From positions 744,001 through 808,000 of the forward strand of contig JAPEHQ010000015.1 in NCBI GenBank assembly GCA_027405735.1: DNA of 64,000 nucleotides. Direction: 5' to 3'. Below are positions 1 to 10,494 of the stretch, in pieces. A program made the position numbers and the translations under genes. Positions within the stretch are counted from its first letter, which is position 1, and each line of letters starts with the position of its first letter. The notes under the pieces were generated by a model, which was not told where the DNA came from, searched no databases, and worked only from the letters and a program-made list of their open reading frames with translations. This DNA comes from Mucor racemosus. Lineage: Eukaryota; Mucoromycota; Mucoromycetes; Mucorales; Mucoraceae.

Positions 1-1645
1 CACATGTTTATGTTTGTTCTTCTCTTTGTTGCTGCTACTAGTGTTCCTTTGACTCTCTGTGAATTTGATATCAATGCTGGTCCTGATGCTGCATTAAAAC
101 CAGATGGATGTTATAACATTGTGCCTATTTTTGAATGGTTAAAACGTGTGGTAATTTCGATATTTTCTATCATTTTTGTTGCATTTCTGCCACTATTTTT
201 GCAAGAATTAACTGAGCGTGGCTTCTTTCGAGCAGTTAGTCGACTTTGCAAGCATATGCTTTCATTCTCTCCTCTCTTTGAAATTTTTGTTACTCAAACT
301 TATGCAAATTCTATATTGAATAATTTATCATTTGGTGGTGCTCGCTATATTGGTACTGGTCGTGGTTTTGCAACTGCACGCTTACCATTTTCTGCACTTT
401 ATTCAAGATTTGCTGATACAAGCATGTATTCCGGTGCAAGATTAGCCATGGTTTTATTCTTTGGTTCACTAGTTCTTTGGATTCCACATTTGGCTTACTT
501 TTGGTTTACAGTTTTAGCATTGATTCTATCGCCATTTTTATTCAACCCACATCAATTCTCATTGACAGACTTTTTGATTGATTATCGTGAATATATCCGT
601 TGGTTATCAAGAGGTAATGGCGCTACTCATCTCAATTCCTGGATAGAGTTCTGTCGATTTACACGTATGCGCACAACTGGTGTCAAAAAGAAGCAGTTAG
701 ACCCTCAAAAGCCTGTACAACAGCAATCTCGTGCTCGATTTGGAGTAATCCTGTTTTCAGAAATCATTTTACCATTGATATTGGCAGTTTTAAGTGTTAC
801 AGCGTACTTGTTCATTCGTAGTTTTGATCCCAATGATAGCAGCAAGCCATATAAAGGTCCTAGTGCTCTCTTACGAGTTGGTATAATCGCAGTGGGCCCT
901 ATTTTACTCAACGCTGGTGCATTGGCCGTGTTATTTGTATTCTCGCTTTTAGGCGGATGTTTAGCTAATCTATGCTGTGGTGTCAAATTTGGAGCAACCG
1001 TAGCTACGGTTGCGCATGGATGGGCTGTACTGAATTTTATTTTATTCTTTGAAATATTGTACTTTTTGGAAAACTGGGATTTTGTTCATGTCGTATTGGG
1101 GATGATTGCAGTTGGGTCTGTACAACGATTTATATTTAAATTATTGACAGTATTACTATTGACAAGAGAATTTCATGACGATCAAAGCAATCAAGGTTGG
1201 TGGACAGGCCGTTGGTATGGTAGAGGTGTAAGTTTATTTAGTTTTTTTTTTTTTTGTATAAATGTAAACTTCATATTAATTTCAAATTTGTTAGCTTGGA
1301 TGGTATGCACTCACACAACCACTACGAGAATTTGTGTGTAAAACTATAGAGATGAGTCTATTTGCTACAGATTTCATTATGGGACACTTTATCCTGTTCT
1401 TTTTGTTTGTTATTTGCTTGATTCCAGGTATCGATAAATGGCATTCTTTGATGCTATTTTGGTTAAAACCTAGTGAGCAAATTCAACAACACATCTATTC
1501 CTCAAGCCAAAGATCAAAGAGACGCCGCACTGCAGTATTCTATGGATTTTTACTGCTATTGTTATTCATTGTATTTGCAGGATTATTGATTGCACCTGCA
1601 ATCATAGGTCCTAAATTAAAATTCAAAATCTCATTACCCATTTAA
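1..1645 (+). CDS. FKS1: 1,3-beta-glucan synthase catalytic subunit, C-terminal part (5' truncated by window edge)
   Basis: Membrane glycosyltransferase (GT48) that makes cell-wall 1,3-beta-glucan from UDP-glucose. Only the C-terminal membrane half is present; the frame is open from base 1. Two exons, 1-1227 and 1295-1645, are separated by an intron with GTAAGT donor and TTAG acceptor. The joined protein keeps FKS/callose-synthase hallmarks: GGARYIGTGRGFATAR, LYSRFA, SPFLFNPHQF, DFLIDYREYIRWLSRGN, and after the splice KTIEMSLFATDFIMGH and DKWHSLMLFWLKPSEQI. Many hydrophobic spans (for example around 1-90, 470-540 and 760-1000 nt) fit a polytopic membrane protein. It ends in a basic RSKRRR stretch and one last membrane helix. 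A polyadenylation-type AATAAA lies at 1678-1683. Nothing is broken; the missing 5' part is outside the window. Confidence 0.96.
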
Positions 1646-2110
1646 ATTTGTAAATTCATTATTCTAAATATATTCTCAATAAAAGTATTATTATTTTTAC
1701 CGACAATCATGAGTAAATAAAAATGTTTTAATGAATAAAACATGCATAGAATCAATCTGCAGTATTGATCAAAAAAATCCATTCCTTGATGATCGAGAAT
1801 AAATCCTTTAAAGATGCATAATATAAAATGTTTCACGTAAAAATGCAACTCCTCGACATATTTCAAGATAATTTTTTATATATTTTTTTTGATTAACCTA
1901 AAGGATATTGAAGTGAATTTATTATTGAACAAGATGAATAGGCTTTTTTTTTCTTTTCCTTCAAAAAAAAAGAAAGAGTTGTGTGTTTGTGTGTGTGCGT
2001 GTGGTTGTTTGTGGTTGAATCGTACGTTTTGAAAATGTGTTTTTAAGCGTAAAATTTGTGTGGGTGATTTTGTTTGTAAATAGTAAAGTTGTTAATCTTC
2101 ATCTTTTTAT
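1646..2110. other. Intergenic between convergent FKS and SmB genes
   Basis: About 465 bp between two convergent stop codons. It holds an AATAAA at 1678-1683 for FKS, a homopolymer-rich stretch near 1927-1975, and a short GT-rich microsatellite (about 1980-2010). No coding signal was seen. Confidence 0.7.
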
Positions 2111-3055
2111 TTATTGAGGAGGAGGACGTTGATACATTCCTGGTGGTGGTGCACCTCTACCAGCTCCTGGGAAACCTTGAGGAGGCTATAATATAAAAAA
2201 ATTCGCGTAAATAAATATATTGAAATTAGACATAACACATAATATAAACATCGACTTACCATGCCAGGACGGAAACCTGGGGGAGGCATACCAGGAGGAG
2301 GTCTGAAACCCATAGGAGGCATACCTGGAGGAGGACGGAAGCCTTGTGGAGGCATACCTTGTGGAGGCATACCTTGACCGGGCATAGGAGGACGACCATA
2401 TGCAACGGGTGCACCTTGATAACCAGGTCTAGGTTGCATCATCTACATGACAACGAATTAGTAAAAAAAAAACGACATTTTACACAATTATATAAACTTA
2501 CACCAGGAGCAGGTCCACCAACGCCACGAACAGGGCCAGAAAGACCAGCCATGGGACCACCCATAGGTGGAGGAGCAGCAGGTAAACCACGACCCATAGG
2601 CTGTAAAATAGACATTTAGTAAAAAATTGAATTTAGCATTAATTTGAACAAAAAAAAAATTACTTACTCTTCCCATACCAGGACCTGCCATTAAACCAGG
2701 ACCTCTTGATCTAATATCATCAGTAGTTGGTGGAGGAGGGCCATCGATGCTCATACTAACAATAGTTTCACCTCTTAAAATAACAAGACCTAAAGTTCTC
2801 TTTTGTTCAAGGTTTGCTGCAGAATTATCTTTGGCGTTCTTGTTGATTTTGCGAAACTCTTCACAATCAGCTAAAACGAGATTCATATGCTTATCGAAAG
2901 CCAACATTTGACCGGTCAAAATACGTGAATCGGATAAAGTGATTCGAAGTCTATAATTGACTATATTCGACATTTTCGAGCTTCTAGATGACTAATTTAA
3001 AATAAGATTAATACGCAATTACACGTAAAATAAAATCAATCAAATTTCTCACCAT
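2111..3055 (-). CDS. SNRPB: Small nuclear ribonucleoprotein SmB/B' (spliceosomal Sm core)
   Basis: Core Sm protein of U1, U2, U4 and U5 snRNPs. Five exons on the minus strand: 3053-3055 (the ATG only), 2668-2991, 2502-2600, 2260-2442, 2111-2185; 227 aa. All junctions are phase-consistent with GT-AG introns. The Sm fold is clear: Sm1 with FDKHMNLVLADCEEF, Sm2 with LGLVILRGETIVSMS, then a Pro/Gly/Met-rich tail with repeated RPPPGMPP-type motifs typical of SmB. The start was chosen at 3055 because it adds MSSRSSK before MSNIV, matching the K-SSKM context at the N terminus of animal SmB. A later ATG at 2973 is also in frame and would give 220 aa. The first intron (2992-3052) directly follows the initiator codon. 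Confidence 0.93.
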
Positions 3056-3468
3056 TTTGTGTATAATTTATTTCTTTTTCAGGATGTTTTGTCGAGTTGA
3101 TTCTTTTAGATTTATTCAACTTTTTTTTCAATTCAATTCAAAATATTCTACAGAAAAAAAAAGCCAGAAAAAACTATTATAAAAGAAAGATAATTCTCTA
3201 TAATTTGATTTTTAAGGAAAAAGGAATAAGTTTTTAAAGAAACAAGTTCACGTAAAATAACTATTTAGCTTCCCTTTGCTGCTGCAAAACTCTCTGATTT
3301 TTAGGTGGCTTATTGCTGCGTCATGATATGGCAATGATTGGCCTGTTGCAACACAACATCTTGGTTCAAAAAAAGTGTCCTTTGACCCTTGAACCCCAGT
3401 TCCAAAATTTCAATACCTTTTTTTTTTTTTTATCTCCCCTTTTTTGATAAAAAAAAACTAGATTCGAC
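3056..3468. promoter_or_regulatory. Divergent intergenic region between SmB and uS8m
   Basis: 413 bp separating the start codons of two divergently transcribed genes, so it presumably holds both promoters. It is rich in A and T tracts (for example 3120-3130, 3419-3432, 3449-3456). No clear TATA box was seen for either gene. A GATTGG (inverse CCAAT) sits near 3336. The regulatory role is inferred from position only. Confidence 0.5.
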
Positions 3469-3930
3469 ATGCCTCGTGTACACGATCTTTGTGCTAGAAT
3501 ACAAAATGGCTTCCGTGCCAGACTTCAAACTATTGCGATACCCGAGACAAAGATGAATTTGGCCGTTTCAAACATTCTTTACAAGGAAGGATTCTTATCC
3601 TCCGTCATTCGCGGAAATCACATTGGACCTGATCAAGCATACACTGCTACCACAAACGAAAATGTCGCAACTAGACGTCTTTGGCTCAACCTCAAATATA
3701 AAGAAAATAATCCTGCTTTGTCTCAATTATCTCTCATTAGTAAACCTTCCAAGAAGGTTCATTTTACAGTAAATGAACTTAAAAATGTTGCAAGCGGTAG
3801 AAGAGCTCAATTCATTAAGCCTCTTCAACCCGGAGAGATTGCTATTGTCAATACAAATCGTGGCGTTTTAGAAGTTCAAGAAGCAATTGAAAAGAATGTC
3901 GGTGGTGAACTTATCTGCCGTGCTTCATAA
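3469..3930 (+). CDS. MRPS8: Mitochondrial small ribosomal subunit protein uS8m
   Basis: Ribosomal protein S8 family, mitochondrial 30S-type subunit, an rRNA-binding protein of the platform/body. Single exon, 153 aa, about the usual length. The N terminus MPRVHDLCARIQNGF is typical of the family and has no long cleavable presequence. A central K-E-G-F-L-S-S-V-I segment and the C-terminal RGVLEVQEAIEKNVGGELICRAS-type ending are the most diagnostic parts. It starts directly after an A-rich leader (ATG at 3469). An AATAAA follows at 3951-3956. Mitochondrial rather than cytosolic S8 is inferred from the bacterial-like C terminus. Confidence 0.9.
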   Translation: MPRVHDLCARIQNGFRARLQTIAIPETKMNLAVSNILYKEGFLSSVIRGNHIGPDQAYTATTNENVATRRLWLNLKYKENNPALSQLSLISKPSKKVHFTVNELKNVASGRRAQFIKPLQPGEIAIVNTNRGVLEVQEAIEKNVGGELICRAS

Positions 3931-4518
3931 TTTATATGATATATAGATGAAATAAAAATGTAAATATACTTTTAAAAAACTTGATATTAATGCTTTTTTT
4001 TACTTTATTTGACGATGTATTATTTGATTTATGCGGAAAGTTTCGATGAGATGAGACATATCATAGGAGAGAGGAATCGACAATGAAAAAGTATCATGGG
4101 AAATGTTGATTAATTTGACAGTTCGCACAAAAAATAAGTAAAATCGGGGTGCAAAAGCACACATTTCAGATAAATATAGCCCCTTACAAAGCGTGGGGGA
4201 AAATGCATAATTTTGTTGTATACAATAAAAAAAAATAAGGATGCGTATTTCATATGTTACAAATTGCATTGGTTGTATTCGATCAATCCAAATAGCTCAA
4301 CTACATTGTTTTAAAATCCTTCGAAGATACGAAAATCATGTAAATGCCGATTGAATTTATATGATGGGCTCCAGGAGAAATAAATCAAAATATTAGCTTG
4401 AGCCGCTTTATGTTCTAACGTTTCATACTAAACACTTTTTAGGATATACCTTGGACACCGTTAGATAGATACATATTCCTAAGTTTATTTTATATCTCAC
4501 GAAAGACTCAAAAACACG
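3931..4518. other. AT-rich intergenic, 3' flank of uS8m
   Basis: AT-rich DNA with a polyadenylation-type AATAAA at 3951-3956. Short open frames on the minus strand show no recognisable protein. Nothing else was seen before the start of repeat R1. Confidence 0.6.
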
Positions 4519-5585
4519 TAAAATTCACTGCTTTTTCTTTGAAAACTGGGTCTCACTTTTCATCCCTGCTCAACTTTTTTTTTCACTAAATAACATCAAG
4601 AAAAAATTATACCCCAATGTACCTGAGATGTTCAGCTTTAATTCAAAAACAAGTATCCGGAAATATCCTATTTTTTACAATTGGTATTAATTTTTCAGTG
4701 CTAATGTTTCAGATTTTTTACGCGTATTTCACTGCTAAAGGATTGAAAACTTTGAGGCTTCATATCTCCAGAAAAAATTAAGCTATACTAACACTTTCTA
4801 ATAATGAAACTTACTTGTTTTAAAGTGCTCTATAACATATTCTAATATAAAAAAATTCTGAGCACTTTTATTTTTTTTTTATTTTTTTGACATTTCTATA
4901 GTAGGTTTCAAAATATTGATTAAATTGAGCAACATTTTTTTTGCATTCATGTCATTAAGCTCATTAAGCTCTCTCGGATCCAATTTAGGGTTTTTCAAAA
5001 TATTGATTTTTCGTGGAGATATCCTAAAAAATGTGTACAAAAAGGTACCTCCATTTCTAGCTTCCATTTTTCCCTTATATACCCTCATCCCAAATTCTGA
5101 ATCTGAAAAAAAATAAACGAAAATCTTGCTTTCTCTACGAAAAATGCAGCTAAAAGATTCCGCAATAGCTCGATCGATAGATACTGTTTTTGCGCATCCT
5201 TTCAATTAGTTATATTTTAAATATCCTTATAAAAAGTGATGTGCATCTTCAAAAAACCTCCAAAATTTCAATTGCATTTTGCGCACAATTTAATGTGGAA
5301 TGTTTGTCTAATTTTTATTTAGATGAATGCAGAATCCAAAACTGTACAAAAACTATTTAATATGCTAGGTCGGCTTACTTTGCAGTTAATGAGTATTTAA
5401 ACAATTTTATTTTTTGCATCATTTTTCATTCATTTCAATAAATAACTTTTGGAATCCCGGTATGATAGACTTTAAGCTATGATAAGAACTATTATTTTTG
5501 ATTATCTCGACGAAAAATTAATATTTTCTGCTAAAACAAAAAATGCAGAGTAGCAATCAATTAGACCTATCTTGTGAATACAGAA
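4519..5585 (+). repeat. Dispersed repeat R1, copy 1 (uninterrupted)
   Basis: About 1.07 kb that aligns in the same orientation with 42936-44815 once two insertions in that second copy are removed. Shared landmarks are the CTGCTTTTT start, TTTACGCGTATTTCA near 4720-4735, the TTTTTCGTGGAGATATCCT block near 5007-5025, and ACCTATCTTGTGAATA near the end. Copies are diverged by many substitutions. Short open frames (4916-5116 plus, 4879-5205 minus) are partly shared but have stops and no known domain. No terminal repeats or target duplication were found, so the class is unknown. This copy supplies empty sites for the solo LTR and the poly(A) retrocopy in copy 2. Confidence 0.7.
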
Positions 5586-5916
5586 ATTAAGCCCTGGATA
5601 ATGAGTTTAAAGCTTTACAAAATAATAAACTATTATTTACAACTGCAGAAAACAAAGAAAAAATCCCATGCTTGTGAATATTAATCCAATTAATCTTTAA
5701 TTATACATGATGATAGATTTAAATATATCCTGCATAAAAGTTTATATTTCTATTTTTACAAATCACTGTAAATTGAGAAAACTATCAGCAAAACATGATA
5801 TTTCTCTCCAATAAAACCACTTGTTGTGTCCTATATTTTCATATTTGATAAATAAGACTTAAAAAAAGAATACAATTAAAGGATAATAAGTAATAAACCA
5901 ATTCTTCAACCTCTGC
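5586..5916. other. AT-rich spacer between R1 and inverted-repeat arm A
   Basis: About 330 bp of AT-rich sequence with no recognisable gene, repeat boundary or regulatory signal. Confidence 0.5.
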
Positions 5917-6044
5917 GTCCGACCTGTGCTGCACAAGATGATTTCGTTGTGCCCAGGTGGGCTGCACACTATAGCCTGATGAGTTGTTGCGCCCACTGAA
6001 TAATGGCTAAAAAGATAACAAGATGCAGACTGGCACAACAAAAA

Positions 6045-6265
6045 AGAAACTGCACACGAGCATAACGAGAAGCCTGCATGTGCAGAATTATAGAATCTGT
6101 CCATGTGCATGACATTAATCCCGTGTGTGCATAATAGTAGAATTACCCATAAGCATATCATTATCCCTATTTGTGCATAATAAGAAATCTGACCATGAGC
6201 ATAATGAGCTGATCGTATGGGCACAAATTGATTGTTTGTACATGAGCATCATCGTGCTGTTCTCA
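6045..6265. repeat. Array of degenerate ~20-26 bp subterminal repeats in arm A
   Basis: About nine units share a core like (C)CATGTGCATAA or its GAGCATAA variant, each followed by an AT-rich filler such as TAGAATTA. Cores occur near 6056, 6076, 6103, 6124, 6150, 6171, 6194, 6216 and 6240, so spacing is roughly 20-26 bp. The mirrored copy lies at about 22125-22345 in arm B. Clustered subterminal repeats are known as transposase-binding regions in several DNA transposon families; that role here is inferred. Confidence 0.55.
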
Positions 6266-8076
6266 AAATTCCATTGCATTTTTTTACTGCAATGGGGTTT
6301 TAAATTATATTTGCTTTTATTTAATTAATTATATAGATTATAGACAATACAATTCAATAGGTTGTTGATGTAGTAGAGTAATACATTCAACTAACAGTCA
6401 ATATATTTACGATTATCATTATTTGTAAATATGTTTGTAGCTGTAATATTTGCAGCAACAGTAGTTTTTGCTTGGACATAAACTTAAATGGCACTTACTG
6501 CTTAAATTTATACCGTAAGACAAATCTAAGATTATAAATGTTACTTTATCACTCATAAAATTTAAACAAACCAACCTTCTTTAAACTTACTATTATTTTA
6601 GTTTACGATTGTCAGCTGTAAAAAAATTTGTTTTCAGGTACAGTATATATACAATCAAAACTATGGTAATTAGGCAAGACATTAGATTGTTCTTTTTTTT
6701 TTTGTGTTTCTATCTATATCATTTGAAATTTTATCACTTTCTTGGAACATTTCGTGAGTTTGTAGCCAGTTCTAGCTTCTCATTAAATAGATATAAATAT
6801 CATTGCCTTCGATTTTTTGATCTGGTAATCAAGAAATATGTCCAAAAATACAGTAGTAAATAATGACATTTGATTTTAAAATGCAATTAAATGAAAATAT
6901 CAGTCTCTAATGTAACGACTGCTACCTAATATTAAAAACATTAGTCCCTTATGTTAGCATGCGTATTCAAATAAAAGATAAAAGAATATCAGCTTGATAG
7001 TCTGATATGCCTTATCAAACGGTGAATAATATCCTTTTTGGAATATGAAAACAAAAAGAGAGAAACAACACACGTAGAAGAGGATTTTCAAGGCTTTACA
7101 TTATTATTTAGCGCATTTAAAGCTCTGCTAAATTGCACATTTCAGCCAATGTAAAAGCAGCATCATTACAGCGCCTGGACTATAAACTAAGTAAAATAGG
7201 CAATATCTGTTACTATAATAGAAATATACATTTTTCTATCAGAAAAACCGTCTGTCATACCATAGATTTATTAAAAAATTGCAAAAGCAAACCCATAGAG
7301 CAACACCGTAATTGAGCATAGCAAGATTGAATGGCTAATTAAGTCTCTTATACTATGGTATATATCTAAGTTTTAAATAAAAAAGCGGTTTTTTTAAACT
7401 TTTCTTATATTTAGCCACGTATGGTCTGAAAATTCAGACTTTGTAGCGGACATTTTCGAGGATCATTTTATCCTTACCAACACTCATGATTTTGATCAAA
7501 AAATAGAAAAATCAAATTTTGATACGAAAATCAACGTTTAAATATACTACATTGTGAGAGGAAATTGTAGCCATGACTAATACACATTTTATAAAAGCTT
7601 AATATTAAATGTTAAGTAATGAAATTTAGCATTTTTGGCCCAAAAACGGTTCTTTGATTAAAGGATTTTCATCTAATATTTTGCAATAAAACGGGTTGTT
7701 ATTTTTTATTGAACAAATAGAGCGCTAAATTCTGTATATGTGTATATTTTTTGTTTTTATAATTGGTAGTATAATTCACTCTAGATTTGCAAAATCAGAA
7801 AAAAAAAATTAAAAAATGTCAAAATTGATAATCTGGACAAAAATAATTTTTAAAATTAATATTCCGCTTATAAGCTTTGTAAGTCTTAAAAATAAGAGAT
7901 TTTATAATACTTGAGAACTTTTTTAAGGATTTTTTACGATGCTGTACCCACTTGATTCAAGCTTATTACTGTAAACCTTTATACATATCAATATTGTGTG
8001 GTAGTTTATTTGATGATAATATAGTCTTACTTTATAATTATTGCGCTAGAGATAATCTACATTGAGTTTAAGTCTT

Positions 8077-8300
8077 ACCTCTCCAATATCATAAATATAA
8101 ACGTGGCCTTCACTGGAACTTATTGCCACCTTTTTGCCGTCTGTGTCCCAAGCCAATTTATTCAATGCTTTACCACAATCAACTTAAGCACTTACAAATT
8201 GTTCCTCGATATTTGCATTCAAATTCCATAAATTAAAGTAACTGGTTCCATTTACAGTAGTATCAAACGTATTATCATCAGCTCGCCTTATGATAAATGT
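8077..8300 (-). pseudogene. Dynein intermediate chain WD40 fragment (arm A copy)
   Basis: On the minus strand this encodes a piece resembling the last WD40 blade of cytoplasmic dynein intermediate chain: a YFNLWNLNANIEE block, an in-frame TAA, then GKALNKLAWDTDGKKVAI, SSEGHVYIYDIGE, ending at a GTAAGA splice-donor-like sequence. About 70 residues of a protein normally over 600 aa are present, so it cannot be functional. The retained donor suggests capture from genomic DNA rather than from cDNA. An identical fragment sits in arm B (13575-13795, plus strand). Confidence 0.75.
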
Positions 8301-8650
8301 CAATCTAAACTTAGAAATATGCCACTGTCATTGTTATACAGTAAGCTATGAAAAGCTTGATTTTTAATAATACAGCAATTAAATAAAAAAACAAGATAAT
8401 ACTAATAGCATATGGTGAGTATTTAAGATTTAAGTAAGTTTGATGAAGTATGCTTTTGAACCCTTTTAAAAATCCTGAAGCAAACACAATGCCTTGGTCC
8501 TGTAATTTCTATCCATCAAAATGGTGCAATTCCCGCTACAGCACAATGAATACACCTTTTATTTATCTTGACCTCTTTGTACATTGCTGGGTACCAGCTT
8601 TTTACCATTTTTATTTTCTCTAATTCATTAATATCCAGTCATATTGAAGG

Positions 8651-9211
8651 GTGATTTGCAGCACTGCCAAAAGAAAAGAATGAATGCTTCAAGAGTTTTG
8701 TACATATCAAATTATTTGATTTAGTAGCAATTATTGCATTTAACTATAATTTTTGAACTTAATGATGTTAATCAAAATTATTAGTACTTTCGTTTAAAAG
8801 AAGCAAACTTTGATTTATACATTTACATTCACCCATTCAATAAATGACATTGCATTTATTATCCGTTATATCAATCAATTAACTCTCTCTTGATTCGATA
8901 CATCGTTTGGCAATTAAATGCCTAAATTACACTTAAGCCACCAGCCAAGTATCACTAGAAAAAAATCTCATACAGGTAGACAAAGCATCACAATTTGGAT
9001 CATTTTTTTGTGTTCATAGATCTGATGATTTCTCTCTTACATTCATATATCTCTGCATGAACCATATTTCTGTCTGTTTAATTTAACTGAAATACATTGA
9101 ACACCAACATCGTACTTAATGAAATACCTTACTTTATTGTGAGTCAACACAACTAATTTGATGCTACTAGTTTAGCATCAGCAGTTGAATCAGATAAATT
9201 TGAGATTAGAC
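8651..9211. other. Spacer of the inverted repeat, left part
   Basis: AT-rich, no homology to arm B was noticed beyond 8650, no gene-like reading frame. It ends at the gaccc target duplication of the solo LTR. Confidence 0.5.
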
Positions 9212-9216
9212 GACCC

Positions 9217-9948
9217 TGCAGTAAATTACGATGTTATTTACTAAAATAAAAAAAATATAAAAATAAAAGCAGTAGAAATACAATTATAATCAGCTAAAGT
9301 TTTTATTACAAAAGATTTCTGAAGAGTTAAAATAATTGAAAAGTATGAGGGTATTTATAGTGATTTGGAGAACTTGGATACCATCAGACTTGAATGGATG
9401 TATATTTAGTAATCTTCCAGTTTTGAGTACATTGTTATTGATTTAATATTTTAAGGGGTAAATTGTGTAGAGCATTGACCATAAGGGATTGTATGTCAAG
9501 TGTGACAATATCGACCTTTTGGGAAATGGTTGTTTTTGTTTATTTCTGTTATATCTATTTTATGTAACCTTGATTTTTAAGGGGTAGTTTTTATATGCTT
9601 GAATCTTATTTATATTGATAGTGCAACTACGATATAGATGAGTAGTTGACTAAATTGATATCTTTGTTTATTATCATTATTGATTTGGATAGAATCCTGT
9701 TTTGATATACAGTATATGTCATTTGTGTAATTGATTGCGCCGTGATCAAGGGTGCTATTATCTACACGACATGTATGGTTCAAAAAGGGTATTTCATATT
9801 TTTAGCATGCGTTTGTTATTGTGTTCAATTGAAGCGTTTGTTTATTATCGTTGTTCACATTTCAAATGGCATCATATTTTATGAGCGACACTTGAAATTT
9901 AGGTTGTTTTATTTTTATCAAGCGTTTTTAGTATGTAATTCCACTGCA
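9217..9948. mobile_element. Solo LTR (family L1), 732 bp
   Basis: Begins TGCAGTAAATTAC and ends GTAATTCCACTGCA, giving TG...CA ends with a 14-bp imperfect inverted terminus, and is flanked by a 5-bp duplication gaccc (9212-9216 and 9949-9953). A second copy lies inverted at 43160-43887 with a different duplication (attgt). TG...CA ends, 5-bp TSD and no coding internal region fit a solo LTR left by LTR-LTR recombination. A short open frame inside (9742-9960) is shared with the other copy but is not a recognised protein. Confidence 0.8.
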
Positions 9949-10134
9949 GACCCCTTTTAATACTTTGCATATCATGAGCTAACAATTGACCGTTTTTACT
10001 TATTATAGATACGCTAAACAAGGATGTTGAATCAACTCTAATGGACGAACGAGTCGATTAGCAGTATAAACAAAATATTAAATTCAAATATAGCAATTGA
10101 ATGAGCAAGAGATTATAAACCATTTAAATTAGTA

Positions 10135-10346
10135 CAGTGAGTCGCAAAACCCTTTCAATGATTTGGAAATTTGAATGAAAATAATCATAACTTTCTCAGT
10201 TTCAATCGGAGATACACTAAATTTTTATTTTAAGTAATTCAAACGTTTTTAAATTATTTTCAAAAAGTCCGATCTAATTAATTAAAGTTCCGCGAAAACT
10301 ATGCAAGTTTAAAAAAAGGTACATCATTGAAAGGGTTTTGCACGCA
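10135..10346 (+). repeat. Left TIR of the Tc1-like element
   Basis: About 212 bp, reverse complement of 11561-11771. Carries the 19-bp motif at both of its ends in opposite orientation. Confidence 0.9.
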
Positions 10347-10494
10347 CAGGCTTAAAATTACAATTTTGTAACCCCTAACTTGTACATTAACGCTGGATAT
10401 CTCATAAAACAGAGAAATATGCGAAAAATATATAAGATGTTTTTCAACTTTTACCCTGCCTTTTTTACTAGTAGTTTCAAGCAAAATCATCAAG

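Larger units (their letters stand above)
5917..8650 (+). repeat. Long inverted repeat, arm A (uninterrupted)
   Basis: The reverse complement of this block is found at about 13225-15301, continuing at 21803-22413 and 26717-26756, where the other copy is broken by insertions. Read side by side, 6000-8520 is nearly identical between arms (one homopolymer differs by a base). The outer about 80 bp and the inner about 130 bp (8521-8650) are visibly diverged. The arm holds a subterminal array of degenerate short repeats (6045-6265) and a reverse-oriented fragment of a dynein intermediate chain gene (8082-8295). It retains the unoccupied sites gtggg (5957-5961) and aaacc (6568-6572) where arm B carries insertions. 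Whether it is a transposon with giant TIRs or a segmental inverted duplication is not settled. Confidence 0.88.

Noticed and set aside
5859..6224. 121-codon minus frame, with a shorter twin at 22146-22418 on the plus strand
   Set aside because: The repetitive peptide (HGQ, YYAQ, YNSAHAG) is simply the translation of the degenerate subterminal repeat array; the flanks break in different ways.
7133..7315. 60-codon frame identical to a minus-strand frame at 14553-14735
   Set aside because: Identity is explained by the inverted arms; no domain, no start context, AT-rich sequence.
9742..9960. 72-codon frame, also present at 43142-43423
   Set aside because: Both lie inside the solo LTR; shared only because the LTR is repeated. 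No known domain.
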